A DNA stretch of 64,000 nt from the NCBI GenBank assembly GCA_016713675.1, contig JADJOS010000001.1, positions 2,418,001 through 2,482,000 of the forward strand, written 5' to 3'. The translations under genes were made by a program, and so were the position numbers. The stretch is from Acidobacteriota bacterium (lineage in GTDB: Bacteria > Acidobacteriota > Blastocatellia > Pyrinomonadales > Pyrinomonadaceae). Below are positions 1-8,335 of the stretch, one piece after another; position 1 is the first letter of the stretch, and every line of letters begins with the position of its first letter. The notes beneath the pieces are model-generated. The model was given only the letters and a program-made list of their open reading frames with translations. It did not search any database and was not told the DNA's origin.

Positions 1-235
1 CGGCGGGCAGAATGGACTGAGATCGATCATCGATCGTTTGAAAACACAAGAGTTTACGCGTTTGCGGATCGGTATCCAGCCGGAACATCCAATTCGTGAT
101 GCGGCGAAATTCGTTTTGGAAAATTTCTCAAAGAAAGAGACCGAATCGCTTGAAAATATATTAGAAACGGGTGCCGATGCTGTTCGCACGATCATAACTG
201 ACGGTGTAGATGCTGCAATGGGCAAGTTTAATTAA
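1..235 (+). CDS. pth: peptidyl-tRNA hydrolase, C-terminal part
   Basis: This is the 3' end of pth; the 5' end lies outside the window, and codons are read from position 2. Pth releases peptides from tRNAs dropped by stalled ribosomes. The visible part holds the conserved GGQNGLRSI segment, where the family has GGHNGLRSI, and the usual RIGI segment after it. The C-terminal helix region carries the EFVLENF-type signature, here KFVLENFSKKE. pth directly upstream of rpsF is a common bacterial order. About 77 residues are visible of a usual length near 190. The His normally found in GGHNG is Gln here. Confidence 0.93.
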   Translation, partial: GGQNGLRSIIDRLKTQEFTRLRIGIQPEHPIRDAAKFVLENFSKKETESLENILETGADAVRTIITDGVDAAMGKFN

Positions 236-240
236 AATAT

Positions 241-326
241 CTGATCTCAAATTGCAGATTTGAGATAGATCCTTACTTCATCTCTCGAAGATGAGGTTGG
301 TAAGCCGAAAGGAGATAAGGAAATAA
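241..326 (+). promoter_or_regulatory. rpsF leader with hairpin
   Basis: Positions 244-266 form a perfect 9-bp inverted repeat around TGCAG. A second small repeat, CATCT/AGATG, follows near 279-294. Just before the start lies AAGCCGAAAGGAGA, which holds the Shine-Dalgarno and a CCGA box. S6:S18 leader motifs with a CCG element upstream of rpsF are known in many bacteria. Assigning this leader to that class is an inference from the box and its position, without a fold calculation. Confidence 0.35.
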
Positions 327-728
327 ATGGCAAAGAGAACTTACGAAGTAATGTACATCGTCAATCCGGAAACGGAAGGCGAAAAGATCGAGAAGCTAAA
401 CGAAGCTGTTGGTAAATTGATCGAGAAAGAAGGCGGCGAGATCGTTCGTATGGATGATATCGGCATTCGCAATCTTGCGTATCCTATCCAAAAGAAAGAA
501 ACCGGACACTATGTCCTTTTCGAGATCAATGGTTCGGGCCAAGAAATTCTCGAACTCGAACGACGTATGCGCGTTAATGACATGATCATTCGGTATATGA
601 CTGTCCGCGTTGACGAGGATCGCAAAAAGGCAGAAGCGATAAAGGCGAAGCGCGAAGCCCGCAATTCGAAGAAGACGGCTAAATTCCGCAATACGGAAGA
701 AGCAGCGGAGGCACCGGCCGAGGCATAA
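327..728 (+). CDS. rpsF: 30S ribosomal protein S6
   Basis: S6 binds the central domain of 16S rRNA together with S18. The 133-residue product opens with the typical YEVMYIVNPE strand and contains the RRMRVND segment. The last 35 residues form a Lys/Arg then Ala/Glu-rich tail, making it longer than the usual 95-105 residues. A strong AAGGAGATAAGG ribosome binding site precedes the ATG. The gene is first of the rpsF-rpsR-rplI unit, with 25 bases to rpsR. Confidence 0.97.
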   Translation: MAKRTYEVMYIVNPETEGEKIEKLNEAVGKLIEKEGGEIVRMDDIGIRNLAYPIQKKETGHYVLFEINGSGQEILELERRMRVNDMIIRYMTVRVDEDRKKAEAIKAKREARNSKKTAKFRNTEEAAEAPAEA

Positions 729-753
729 ACGCCCTTGGCGAAAGGAGAAAGTT

Positions 754-1044
754 ATGGCAGAAAGAGAAAGAGAAATGGAAATCATGAATGACAGAGACGG
801 CCTCGGTGTCGGCGAAGACGTCATTGGCGATCGCCCGCGTCGATATCAGCGTCGCCGTCCCAAGCAGATGGTGCCTGATTATCTAGACTGGAAAGATGTC
901 GATTATTTAAGGCAGTTTGTTCCTGAACGCGGAAAGATCATGCCGAGACGCATTTCGGGCATTTCTGCAAAAGATCAGCGCCGCCTCGCGACGGCGATCA
1001 AACGTGCAAGAGCGATGGCAATGCTGCCGTTTGTCGCGGACTAA
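754..1044 (+). CDS. rpsR: 30S ribosomal protein S18
   Basis: S18 is the partner of S6 in the small subunit. The C-terminal 60 residues fit S18 (DYLDWKDVDYLRQFVPERGKIMPRRISGIS, then the KRARAMAMLPF helix, in two visible segments). There is a polar N-terminal extension of about 25 residues. The zinc-type Cys residues of some S18 proteins are absent. A GAAAGGAGA ribosome binding site lies upstream, and rplI follows after 19 bases. Confidence 0.97.
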   Translation: MAEREREMEIMNDRDGLGVGEDVIGDRPRRYQRRRPKQMVPDYLDWKDVDYLRQFVPERGKIMPRRISGISAKDQRRLATAIKRARAMAMLPFVAD

Positions 1045-1063
1045 GACGAGGAGAACATTTATC

Positions 1064-1672
1064 ATGGCAAATACAACAATTTTATTACGCGAAGATATCG
1101 AGCATGTCGGCGGACGCGGCGAGATCGTGAAGGTCAAGGCCGGCTACGCTCGAAACTATCTGTTGCCGCAAAAGTTTGCGACGCTCGCAACCAAAGGTAA
1201 CGTCAAACAGATCGAACAGGAACGTGCGGCTCTCTTAAAGCGGGCCGCGATCGAAAAAGCGACTGCTGAAGCTCAACTCGAGCAGATGTCGACCATCGCG
1301 CTTACGTTCGAACGAAAGTCCGGTGAACACGGAACGCTTTTTGGTTCTGTCACGTCAATGGACATCGCCGAGGCTCTAAACGCCAAAGGCTACGAGATAG
1401 ACCGGCGTAAGATCGTCCTCAAGGAAGCGATCAAGGAAACAGGCGAATATACCGTCAGCGTCAAACTTCATCGCGAAGTCACGCTCGCAGTGCCTGTCCG
1501 TGTAACAGGCGAAGGCGGCGAAATGCCGGTGAAGGAAGAAGCTGTTAAGGTCGAAGAGCCGAAAATCGAAACTCCGGTCGAAGCGGCACCAGTGGTTGAA
1601 GAAATAGTCGCCGAGGAAGTCGCAACTGACGAACCGGCAATCGAAAATTCCGAAGACGAAGCTGCGGCATAG
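1064..1672 (+). CDS. rplI: 50S ribosomal protein L9
   Basis: L9 binds 23S rRNA near the L1 stalk. The start at 1064 was chosen because GAGGAGAACA precedes it and MANTTILLREDIEHVG is the canonical N-terminus; the reading frame is open further upstream through rpsR. The signature GGRGEIVKVKAGYARNYLLP follows. The product has 202 residues against about 150 usually, because the last 50 residues form an acidic Glu/Val/Ala/Pro tail. It is the last gene of the operon and is followed by a terminator. Confidence 0.96.
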   Translation: MANTTILLREDIEHVGGRGEIVKVKAGYARNYLLPQKFATLATKGNVKQIEQERAALLKRAAIEKATAEAQLEQMSTIALTFERKSGEHGTLFGSVTSMDIAEALNAKGYEIDRRKIVLKEAIKETGEYTVSVKLHREVTLAVPVRVTGEGGEMPVKEEAVKVEEPKIETPVEAAPVVEEIVAEEVATDEPAIENSEDEAAA

Positions 1673-1693
1673 TTATTTAGGGAATAGTTAATA

Positions 1694-1733
1694 AGCCCGA
1701 AACTTCGTCAACGCGAGGTTTCGGGCTTTTTAT
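1694..1733 (+). terminator. rho-independent terminator after rplI
   Basis: GCCCGAAAC (1695-1703) pairs with GTTTCGGGC (1718-1726) and is followed by a T-rich tract. It closes the rpsF-rpsR-rplI unit. Confidence 0.9.
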
Positions 1734-1757
1734 TTCGGTCGAATATAAATTCGGCAT

Positions 1758-1790
1758 TCGTTAAGTCGCGTTCACGTCGCTATAATCTTT
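1758..1790 (+). promoter_or_regulatory. possible nhaA promoter
   Basis: TATAAT at 1781-1786 is a consensus -10 box only 18 bases before the nhaA ATG, with a weak TTAAGT at 1761. The short leader without a clear Shine-Dalgarno suggests near-leaderless translation. Confidence 0.35.
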
Positions 1791-1804
1791 AGAATGCCAC
1801 GATA

Positions 1805-3019
1805 ATGAGTGTCGTTCAACGAAAACTTTCCAATTCGTTCAAAGCATTTTTCGATTCCGAAAGATCGAGCGGGATCGTGCTTATTATCTGCACGCTGATA
1901 TCGCTAGCGCTGGCAAATTCGGCGTTGGGTGAGAGCTACCTTGGCATGTGGCAAATGTATCTGGGCGGCCTCAGCATCGAGCATTGGATAAACGATGCTT
2001 TGATGGCAGTCTTTTTTCTGCTTATCGGCCTCGAACTGGAACGCGAACTCTACAACGGTGAACTTTCGAGCCTAAAAAACGCACTATTGCCCATTTTTGC
2101 TGCAATCGGTGGAATTTGTGTTCCGGCGTTGATCCACTTCTTTTTTAATCGCGGTCTGGAAACACAAGCCGGAATGGGCATTCCGATGGCAACGGATATT
2201 GCATTTGCTTTGGGTGTACTGGCATTGATCGGCAGCCGGATTCCCGCTTCGCTCAAGGTTTTTCTGACGGCACTTGCCGTGATGGATGATCTAGGTGCGA
2301 TCATTGTTATCGCAGTATTTTACACGGCAAAATTGTCGGCGATCTACCTCGGGTTATCGTTGCTGACATGGGCTTTCCTTATTGTCCTCAATCGCTACTT
2401 CAAAGTTCTTTCGCTCGTCCCTTATTTGATAGGCGGTGTTCTGATGTGGTACCTAATGCTCAAATCGGGCGTACATGCGACGATCGCCGGTGTGCTGCTT
2501 GGGTTTGCGATACCGTTTTCTACGAAAGAGGATGACGAAGAATCTCCATCTCATCGTCTCGAACATTTTCTACACACGCCTGTTGCGTTCGTGATCTTAC
2601 CGATATTCGCCCTCGCTAATACGGGTATCATCATCGGCTCAGAATCACTGAAGACGCTCGCAAATCCAAACGAGATCGGCATAATGGCGGGACTTGTCCT
2701 CGGCAAGCCGCTCGGGATAACGCTGCTTTGCTTTATCGTTGTCACGCTCGGCGTCTGCCGGCTACCGCTCGATCTGAACTGGAAACACGTTTTCGGCGCC
2801 GGACTGCTCGGCGGTATCGGATTTACGATGTCGATCTTCATAACGAATCTCGCCTTCGCCGGAAATGCGATTGAAATAACTGGCTCCAAAATGGCGATCC
2901 TGCTTGCATCACTGACCGCCGGGACGATCGGGTTCATCTGGCTCAAACTGTTTGGAAAGCCCGAAGATACTGACGAAGATATGGATGCGATGGACTTTCA
3001 CGAGACGGAAATGAACTGA
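1805..3019 (+). CDS. nhaA: Na+/H+ antiporter NhaA
   Basis: This is an inner-membrane antiporter that exports Na+ in exchange for protons for pH and sodium homeostasis. The 404-residue protein has about 11-12 hydrophobic segments. It shows the family landmarks FFLLIGLELERE near residue 70, ATDIAFALGVLALIG with the functional Asp pair region near residue 130, and AVMDDLGAIIVIAVFY near 160. The C-terminal tail is acidic and cytoplasmic. It stands alone between the ribosomal operon and dnaB, with its own TATAAT box. Confidence 0.95.
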   Translation: MSVVQRKLSNSFKAFFDSERSSGIVLIICTLISLALANSALGESYLGMWQMYLGGLSIEHWINDALMAVFFLLIGLELERELYNGELSSLKNALLPIFAAIGGICVPALIHFFFNRGLETQAGMGIPMATDIAFALGVLALIGSRIPASLKVFLTALAVMDDLGAIIVIAVFYTAKLSAIYLGLSLLTWAFLIVLNRYFKVLSLVPYLIGGVLMWYLMLKSGVHATIAGVLLGFAIPFSTKEDDEESPSHRLEHFLHTPVAFVILPIFALANTGIIIGSESLKTLANPNEIGIMAGLVLGKPLGITLLCFIVVTLGVCRLPLDLNWKHVFGAGLLGGIGFTMSIFITNLAFAGNAIEITGSKMAILLASLTAGTIGFIWLKLFGKPEDTDEDMDAMDFHETEMN

Positions 3020-3172
3020 CGAAAAATCGTTTCAGATTCTTTGTCAGGGTCTCTCGATGGGAGTAATATTAGAGACTGCAATTCCTAATTTGCGGTCTTT
3101 TTTCTGGCGTGAACGGCAATCTCCCAGGCCCGTTTGCCTTCATATTCGATTCTTTTGGAGCATTTTCAACCG

Positions 3173-4537
3173 ATGGCGAGCGTATATCCCGAATCCCGGC
3201 GAGAACAGTATTTGGAAAAGCCACTTCCCAGCAACGAGGAAAGTGAGCGCGTCATTCTGGGTGCGATCCTGCTCGACAATTCAGTTATTGCCCAAGCCGT
3301 CGAGCATCTCAAGCCCGAGGATTTTTACTCGCCGCTTAATCGCCGGGTGTTTGCGGCGATGATCGCTCTTTTTGAAAAACAAAGGCAGATCGATCCTATT
3401 CTGATCGGCGAAGAACTCAAAAAAGAAGGCTCGCTCGAATCGATCGGCGGAACATCAACGATCACGAATCTCACGTTTGGTCTGCCGCATTTTTCGAATG
3501 TCGAAGAGTATATCAAGGTCGTCCGCGACAAATCGGTCGTCCGCAATCTTATCCGCACCTGCAACGCCATTACGGGCGAAGCGCTAGCGGAAGAGGACGA
3601 TGCTGAGAACATACTCGACCATGCCGAGCAACAGATCTTCGCCATTGCCGAGGCTCGAACATCGCAGAGTTTCTCACGTATCGGACCTGTTGCCGACCGT
3701 GTGATCGTCCGTGTTCGAGAGCACGCTGAAAAGGGCGGTTCTGCAGGGATCACTGGGCTTTCGACTGGTTACTACGAGCTAGACGAGATCACGTCGGGGC
3801 TTCAGCGTACGGATCTCATCATCGTCGCGGCTCGTCCTTCGATGGGCAAAACGGCCCTTTGTCTGAATCTGGCACAGAACGCCGCTCTAAATTCCAACGC
3901 GATCGTTGCCGTATTCTCGCTCGAAATGTCTAAGGAGCAACTCGTAACTCGTATGCTCTCGTCAGAGGCTCGCGTCAATGCTCACCGTTTCCGCACGGGC
4001 CATCTGATGACAAAAGAATGGGAAAAGCTGGCAGAGGCGATCGGCGTACTCTCGGACGCCAGGCTATTTATCGATGACACGCCCGGCATCTCGGTGCTCG
4101 AAATGCGTGCCAAATGCCGCCGTCTCGCTGCGGAACAAAAAGGCCTCGACCTTGTCGTTGTCGATTATCTGCAGCTAATGTCCGGCGGAAAACGCACTGA
4201 ATCGCGACAGCAGGAAGTGTCGCAGATCTCGCGTGAGCTAAAAGCTCTTGCAAAGGAGCTAAATGTGCCTGTCGTAGCACTATCGCAGCTTTCTCGAGCT
4301 CCGGAGGCACGAAATCCGCCCAAACCGCTGATGAGCGACCTTCGCGAATCCGGAAGTATCGAGCAGGACGCCGATGTCGTGGCGTTCATTTTCCGCGAGG
4401 ATTATTACAACGAGACGGACGAAAACAAGGGCCTCGCCGAGCTGATAATCTCCAAGCAGCGTAACGGGCCGACCGGGACCGTGCGTTTAGCGTTCCTAAA
4501 GGAATTCACCAGGTTTGAGAATTACATCGGCGGGTAG
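3173..4537 (+). CDS. dnaB: replicative DNA helicase DnaB
   Basis: This is the ring-shaped replication-fork helicase. The N-terminal domain starts LPSNEESERVILGAILLDN, and the RecA-like domain carries Walker A ARPSMGKTALCLNLA and Walker B LDLVVVDYLQLM. The C-terminal DVVAFIFREDYY and KQRNGPTGTVRLAF motifs are intact. The ATG at 3173 was preferred to an upstream TTG at 3134 because GGAG lies 12 bases before it and the protein then has the usual 454-residue length. No intein is present. Confidence 0.96.
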   Translation: MASVYPESRREQYLEKPLPSNEESERVILGAILLDNSVIAQAVEHLKPEDFYSPLNRRVFAAMIALFEKQRQIDPILIGEELKKEGSLESIGGTSTITNLTFGLPHFSNVEEYIKVVRDKSVVRNLIRTCNAITGEALAEEDDAENILDHAEQQIFAIAEARTSQSFSRIGPVADRVIVRVREHAEKGGSAGITGLSTGYYELDEITSGLQRTDLIIVAARPSMGKTALCLNLAQNAALNSNAIVAVFSLEMSKEQLVTRMLSSEARVNAHRFRTGHLMTKEWEKLAEAIGVLSDARLFIDDTPGISVLEMRAKCRRLAAEQKGLDLVVVDYLQLMSGGKRTESRQQEVSQISRELKALAKELNVPVVALSQLSRAPEARNPPKPLMSDLRESGSIEQDADVVAFIFREDYYNETDENKGLAELIISKQRNGPTGTVRLAFLKEFTRFENYIGG

Positions 4538-4545
4538 TCAGACCC

Positions 4546-4615
4546 AACTGCGGTGGCGGGTGGTTTAAGCCAACCAACTTGAATGTTTCGCCCGTACTAT
4601 CGTGCGGGCTTGTGT
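4546..4615. repeat. repeat fragment and small hairpin between dnaB and DinB gene
   Basis: Positions 4546-4565 resemble one arm of the accacctgcgg/cgggtggtt palindrome also seen inside the gene at 55140-57516. Next to it GCCCGTAC/GTGCGGGC (4590-4609, with one G-U pair) makes a hairpin that could end dnaB transcription, although no strong T tract follows. Confidence 0.4.
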
Positions 4616-4627
4616 AACCGACGTACT

Positions 4628-5155
4628 ATGACAAACGATCTACGCTATCCGATCGGCGAATTTGATCGGGATTACGAAGTTTCGACGGCCGCCAGGGCTG
4701 CTCGTATTCAGATTATCAAAGACCTACAATCTGCAGTGGCGGCTGCGGTCGCGGGGCTTAATGAAGACCAGCTAGACACTGAATATCGTCCTGACGGTTG
4801 GACGGTTCGGCAGACGGTTCATCACATTGCGGACAGCCACTCAAATTCGTTGACACGATTCAAACTTGCTCTTACCGAGGACGAACCTCCGACGATCAGG
4901 CCATATTACGAAGATCGCTGGGCCGAGCTTGCCGATAGCAAATTACCGATTGATATATCGCTTAGAATGATCGATTCGCTGCACATTCGCTGGGTGGCAT
5001 TGCTCGATTCTATGACGGATGCTGACTACCAAAAGACATTTATCCATCCGGAAACCGGCGAGTGGCCGCTCGAAGGTGCGTTGGCTCTCTATGCTTGGCA
5101 TTCGCTGCATCACACGGCTCATATCACGCATCTGCGTGAACGCGAGGGTTGGTAA
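4628..5155 (+). CDS. DinB/YfiT-fold metal-dependent hydrolase or thiol transferase
   Basis: The 175-residue protein matches the YfiT branch of the DinB superfamily. It has a four-helix bundle with metal-ligand His residues in the VRQTVHHIADSHSN segment and in WHSLHHTAHI near the C-terminus. Family members include bacillithiol S-transferases and putative hydrolases, and the substrate cannot be read from the sequence. ATG 4628 was chosen because the 15 residues upstream in frame look non-coding and cover a hairpin. It appears monocistronic. Confidence 0.82.
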   Translation: MTNDLRYPIGEFDRDYEVSTAARAARIQIIKDLQSAVAAAVAGLNEDQLDTEYRPDGWTVRQTVHHIADSHSNSLTRFKLALTEDEPPTIRPYYEDRWAELADSKLPIDISLRMIDSLHIRWVALLDSMTDADYQKTFIHPETGEWPLEGALALYAWHSLHHTAHITHLREREGW

Positions 5156-5280
5156 CGGATATTTTAGCCGCAGATCAGAGCAGCATGCGCGGATCAGGAA
5201 ATTTCCGATTATTTTCCTAATACCTGCGTCATTTGCGTTGATAGCCATCAAGTATTTCTTGTCCTCTCGAAAGTCAGAAC

Positions 5281-6633
5281 ATGATCGAAAGAACCCAAAG
5301 ACTTGTTTCCCTCGATGTATTTCGCGGTATGACCATCGCGGGGATGGTGCTTGTCAATAATCCGGGCGGATCGCCGGTCTATTGGCCGCTCGAACACGCC
5401 GAATGGCACGGCCTGACGCCGACCGATTGGATATTTCCTTTCTTTATTTTCATCGTTGGTGTTTCGATCGCAATTAGCCTGGGCAAACGCGTCGGCGAGA
5501 AACCGGATGTCTCCGCATATTGGCGGATTGGTAAGCGGGCCATTTCGATCTACCTGCTCGGGGCCGCGATCTCGATCGTTCCTTTTTTTCAATTCCAGGC
5601 CACAGATGCTCCCGATCCGCTAAAGATGCTGATCTGGCTGGCGTTTACGGCGTCGTTGTTCTTTCTGCTGCTTCGAAATTTCAAGATAGCGGCCGTATTG
5701 TGTGTGGCGGCATTGCTCGGAATTGCGGGAATGAACCTCGCGGGTTATAACGTGGTGCCCTACAACTACGGAACACTGCGTATTTTTGGTGTCCTGCAGC
5801 GTATAGCGGTCGTTTATTTGATCACGTCCATCATATTTCTGCATACGACGTGGAAACAGCAGGTAGGCATTGGCGCCGTGATGTTGCTCGGTTATTGGTT
5901 AATAATGACCACGATCCCTGTTCCGGGCTGCGAAGTGACGAGCATCGGCGACAAGGCGTGCAATCTCGCCGCGTATCTAGATCGCCTGATCCTGACTGAA
6001 AACCACATCTGGCGGGGCGGAAAGGTCTTTGATCCCGAAGGGATTCTCTCAACGATCCCTGCGATCGTGACGTGCATATCGGGAGTACTGACCGGAAAGT
6101 GGCTTATTCGAAATACTGAATTCAGAATACAGAATGATGAATCGCAGCCTCCGAATTCATCATTCATCATGCAGCATTCTGCACTGAATAAGGCCAGCGG
6201 AATGTTTTTCTTTGGCCTTGCTCTGCTAGCTCTCGGCCTTATCTGGAACAGCTATTTCCCAATGAACAAGGCACTGTGGACGAGTTCATACGTCCTCGCG
6301 ACATCTGGATTAGCATTACTCGTGCTCGGGTTCTGTTATTGGCTGATAGATATTCAAGGTTACAAAAAATGGGCTCAGCCCTTTGTTATCTTCGGTGTCA
6401 ATGCTCTGCCGCTTTTCGTGTTCACCGGCTTCTTCGCCCGAATGATCGCTGCCTATCGCGTCACCGGCCCCGAAGGCACGCCGATTTCGCTCGGCCGGTG
6501 GACAATGAATAACATCTATCTCCCAATTTTCAATCCGATCGATGCGTCTCTCGCCTATGCCATCAGCTTTATTTTGCTTTGGCTTTTCCTGATGTGGCTT
6601 TTATATCGAAAGCAGATCTACATAAGAGTTTAG
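5281..6633 (+). CDS. membrane acyltransferase, DUF5009/HGSNAT-like
   Basis: The 450-residue polytopic protein begins RLVSLDVFRGMTIAGMVLVNNPG and continues with HAEWHGLTPTDWIFPFFIFIVG. These are hallmarks of the DUF5009 / heparan-alpha-glucosaminide N-acetyltransferase-like family, which moves acetyl groups across a membrane to sugars. About ten hydrophobic segments are seen. Residues about 278-303 are an odd polar insert encoded by a palindromic repeat (6113-6190) that keeps the frame. The substrate is unknown; cell-envelope glycan acetylation is a reasonable guess. Confidence 0.85.
   Translation: MIERTQRLVSLDVFRGMTIAGMVLVNNPGGSPVYWPLEHAEWHGLTPTDWIFPFFIFIVGVSIAISLGKRVGEKPDVSAYWRIGKRAISIYLLGAAISIVPFFQFQATDAPDPLKMLIWLAFTASLFFLLLRNFKIAAVLCVAALLGIAGMNLAGYNVVPYNYGTLRIFGVLQRIAVVYLITSIIFLHTTWKQQVGIGAVMLLGYWLIMTTIPVPGCEVTSIGDKACNLAAYLDRLILTENHIWRGGKVFDPEGILSTIPAIVTCISGVLTGKWLIRNTEFRIQNDESQPPNSSFIMQHSALNKASGMFFFGLALLALGLIWNSYFPMNKALWTSSYVLATSGLALLVLGFCYWLIDIQGYKKWAQPFVIFGVNALPLFVFTGFFARMIAAYRVTGPEGTPISLGRWTMNNIYLPIFNPIDASLAYAISFILLWLFLMWLLYRKQIYIRV
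6113..6190. repeat. palindromic repeat inserted in frame in the acyltransferase gene
   Basis: Imperfect inverted arms of the ATTCAG..GAATGATGAAT type face ATTCATCATTCATCAT..CTGAAT. The insert adds about 26 polar residues to a loop between membrane segments and leaves the frame open. A related motif (GATGAATGATGAATT) occurs at 23557-23572. Confidence 0.7.
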
Positions 6634-6641
6634 GAGGAATT

Positions 6642-6713
6642 GGCGGCAAAAAGGCGCAAAAAACGCAAAAGAAGACCATTTCTACTTTTGCGTTATTTGC
6701 GCCTTTTTGCGGC
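6642..6713. repeat. intergenic hairpin repeat between convergent genes
   Basis: A long imperfect inverted repeat (GGCAAAAAGGCGCAAA facing TTTGCGCCTTTTTGC) lies between the acyltransferase stop and the sucC stop. It could serve as a two-way terminator. Confidence 0.75.
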
Positions 6714-6723
6714 TATTGCATTC

Positions 6724-7884
6724 TTACCCTGCGGCTGCAACGACCTTTTCGGCGGCGTCCTGCATGCCTTCGGCGGTTTGGATGCCGATGCCTGATTCTC
6801 GTAGGACGCGGCGGCCTTCTTCAACGTTGGTGCCTTCGAGGCGGGCGACGATAGGTATCGTCATCCCCAGGTTCTTGTAGGCTGCGACGACGCCGTTGGC
6901 GACCATATCGCAGCGGACAATTCCGCCGAAAATGTTGATCAGCACGGCTTTTACATTCTTATCGGCGAGCAGGATCTTGAATGCCTGTTCGACTCGTTCC
7001 TGACTGGCACCGCCGCCTACGTCGAGGAAGTTGGCAGGCTCACCGCCTGCTAGCTTGATAATATCCATTGTCGCCATTGCCAGGCCGGCTCCGTTGACCA
7101 TGCAGCCGATATTACCGTCGAGCTTGATGTAATTCAGGTCGTATTTTGAAGCTTCGATCTCGAGCGGTTCTTCCTCGTCGAGGTCCCGGAGCTCGATGAA
7201 ATCCTTATGCCGAAACATAGCGTTATCATCAAAGGTCACCTTGGCATCGAGAGCGATCAGGCGGTTGTCTTTGGTCAAAAGGAAAGGATTGATCTCGACC
7301 AAAGACGCGTCGATCTTCTCGTACGCATCGTAGAGCGAGAGCATGAATTTCGTAGCCTGGCCGATCAATTCCGCCGGAATGCCGAGGCCGAAAGCGAGCT
7401 TGCGTGCCTGAAATCCACGAAGCCCGACGGCCGGATCGATCGTTTCCTTGAGGATCAATTCGGGAGTTTCTTCGGCGACCTTTTCGATGTCCATTCCGCC
7501 GGCGGACGACGCCATAAAGACGTTTCGGCCTGTTACGCGGTCGAGCGTGATACCTAAATAGAACTCGCGGTCGATCGGCAATCCTTCTTCGATGAGGAGC
7601 GTCTTGACGATACGGCCCTCAGGTCCCGTCTGATGCGTTATGAGGGTCATGCCGAGGATCTGAGATGCCATTTCGCGGGCCTCAGCGGGCGATCTGGCGA
7701 TCTTTACGCCGCCGCCCTTGCCTCGCCCTCCGGCGTGGATCTGAGCCTTAACAACAACAACGTCGGTGCCGAGTTCACGTGCGGCCGCTTCGGCTTCGTC
7801 CGGCGTGCGGGCGACAATGCCGCGGGGAACAGGAACGCCGTATTCTTTGAGGATGGCTTTGCCTTGATATTCGTGGATTTTCAT
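6724..7884 (-). CDS. sucC: succinyl-CoA synthetase beta subunit
   Basis: This TCA-cycle enzyme makes succinate and ATP (or GTP) from succinyl-CoA. The product has an N-terminal ATP-grasp domain (MKIHEYQGKAILKEYGVPVPRG) and the VKAQIHAGGRGKGGGVK nucleotide-binding loop. The C-terminal ligase domain has GNIGCMVNGAGLAMATMD and NFLDVGGGA. The start at 7884 gives the usual 386 residues; 13 residues upstream in frame are not conserved in the family. No sucD is adjacent, which is unusual because sucCD normally pair. Confidence 0.96.
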   Translation of the reverse strand: MKIHEYQGKAILKEYGVPVPRGIVARTPDEAEAAARELGTDVVVVKAQIHAGGRGKGGGVKIARSPAEAREMASQILGMTLITHQTGPEGRIVKTLLIEEGLPIDREFYLGITLDRVTGRNVFMASSAGGMDIEKVAEETPELILKETIDPAVGLRGFQARKLAFGLGIPAELIGQATKFMLSLYDAYEKIDASLVEINPFLLTKDNRLIALDAKVTFDDNAMFRHKDFIELRDLDEEEPLEIEASKYDLNYIKLDGNIGCMVNGAGLAMATMDIIKLAGGEPANFLDVGGGASQERVEQAFKILLADKNVKAVLINIFGGIVRCDMVANGVVAAYKNLGMTIPIVARLEGTNVEEGRRVLRESGIGIQTAEGMQDAAEKVVAAAG

Positions 7885-7920
7885 AGGTGTTTGAAATAAA
7901 GAGTTTAGCGTCCATACACG

Positions 7921-7955
7921 CAAAAATCAAAGACGGCTCCGCAGCCGTCTTTGAT
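7921..7955 (-). terminator. rho-independent terminator after the 8.0-8.3 kb lipoprotein gene
   Basis: ATCAAAGACGGCT (7926-7938) pairs perfectly with AGCCGTCTTTGAT (7943-7955). On the minus strand it is followed by five T residues. It lies between the small lipoprotein gene and sucC. Confidence 0.9.
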
Positions 7956-8014
7956 CCCAATTTTGAACGCGTCTATTTCTTATAAACGACGCCGTCAATG
8001 GTCATTTCGCCATT

Positions 8015-8311
8015 TTAGGGTGCCTTGTCGATCTTCATCGGCGAGCCCATGCCCAACATGGCGATCCTGAGCGTCTTTTCTTTTTCGCTCACTAGGGCCT
8101 TGCCTCCGGTGACGGACGTCCCGCCGATCTTATAATCGGCACTGCCGTCGGAGCGAATGGTGATCGACGAGCCGTCTTTCGATGTCCAGGCTCCGACGAA
8201 TTCGGGCCCGGCCTGTTTCTCGTCCGCAGCGGCACTGCTGCCGCCGCACGCGAGTCCGACAAGTAAGAGAGCACAAAGTGCAAATGTGACAGTAATAACG
8301 TTTCGTTTCAT
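8015..8311 (-). CDS. small lipoprotein, possibly cut short by a nonsense codon
   Basis: The 98-residue product has a Lys/Arg start, a hydrophobic core and the lipobox LVGLACG, so it is probably a lipoprotein. The rest resembles a short beta-rich domain (GAWTSKDGSSITIRSDGSADYKIGG). The frame stops at TAA (8015-8017), but 14 more in-frame codons up to a TAG at 7973 read NGEMTIDGVVYKK. This looks like a natural C-terminus, so TAA may replace a GAA codon. The perfect terminator lies just beyond 7973, as expected for the longer form. Function unknown. Confidence 0.75.
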   Translation of the reverse strand: MKRNVITVTFALCALLLVGLACGGSSAAADEKQAGPEFVGAWTSKDGSSITIRSDGSADYKIGGTSVTGGKALVSEKEKTLRIAMLGMGSPMKIDKAP

Positions 8312-8335
8312 ATTTTCTCCTTAGTTGTTAAGTTC

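Noticed and set aside
396..824. Minus-strand gene opposite rpsF
   Set aside because: It is a shadow frame; the plus strand encodes S6 with full family motifs.
917..1063. N-terminal extension of L9
   Set aside because: It overlaps rpsR in another frame and lacks conservation; the strong ribosome binding site lies before 1064.
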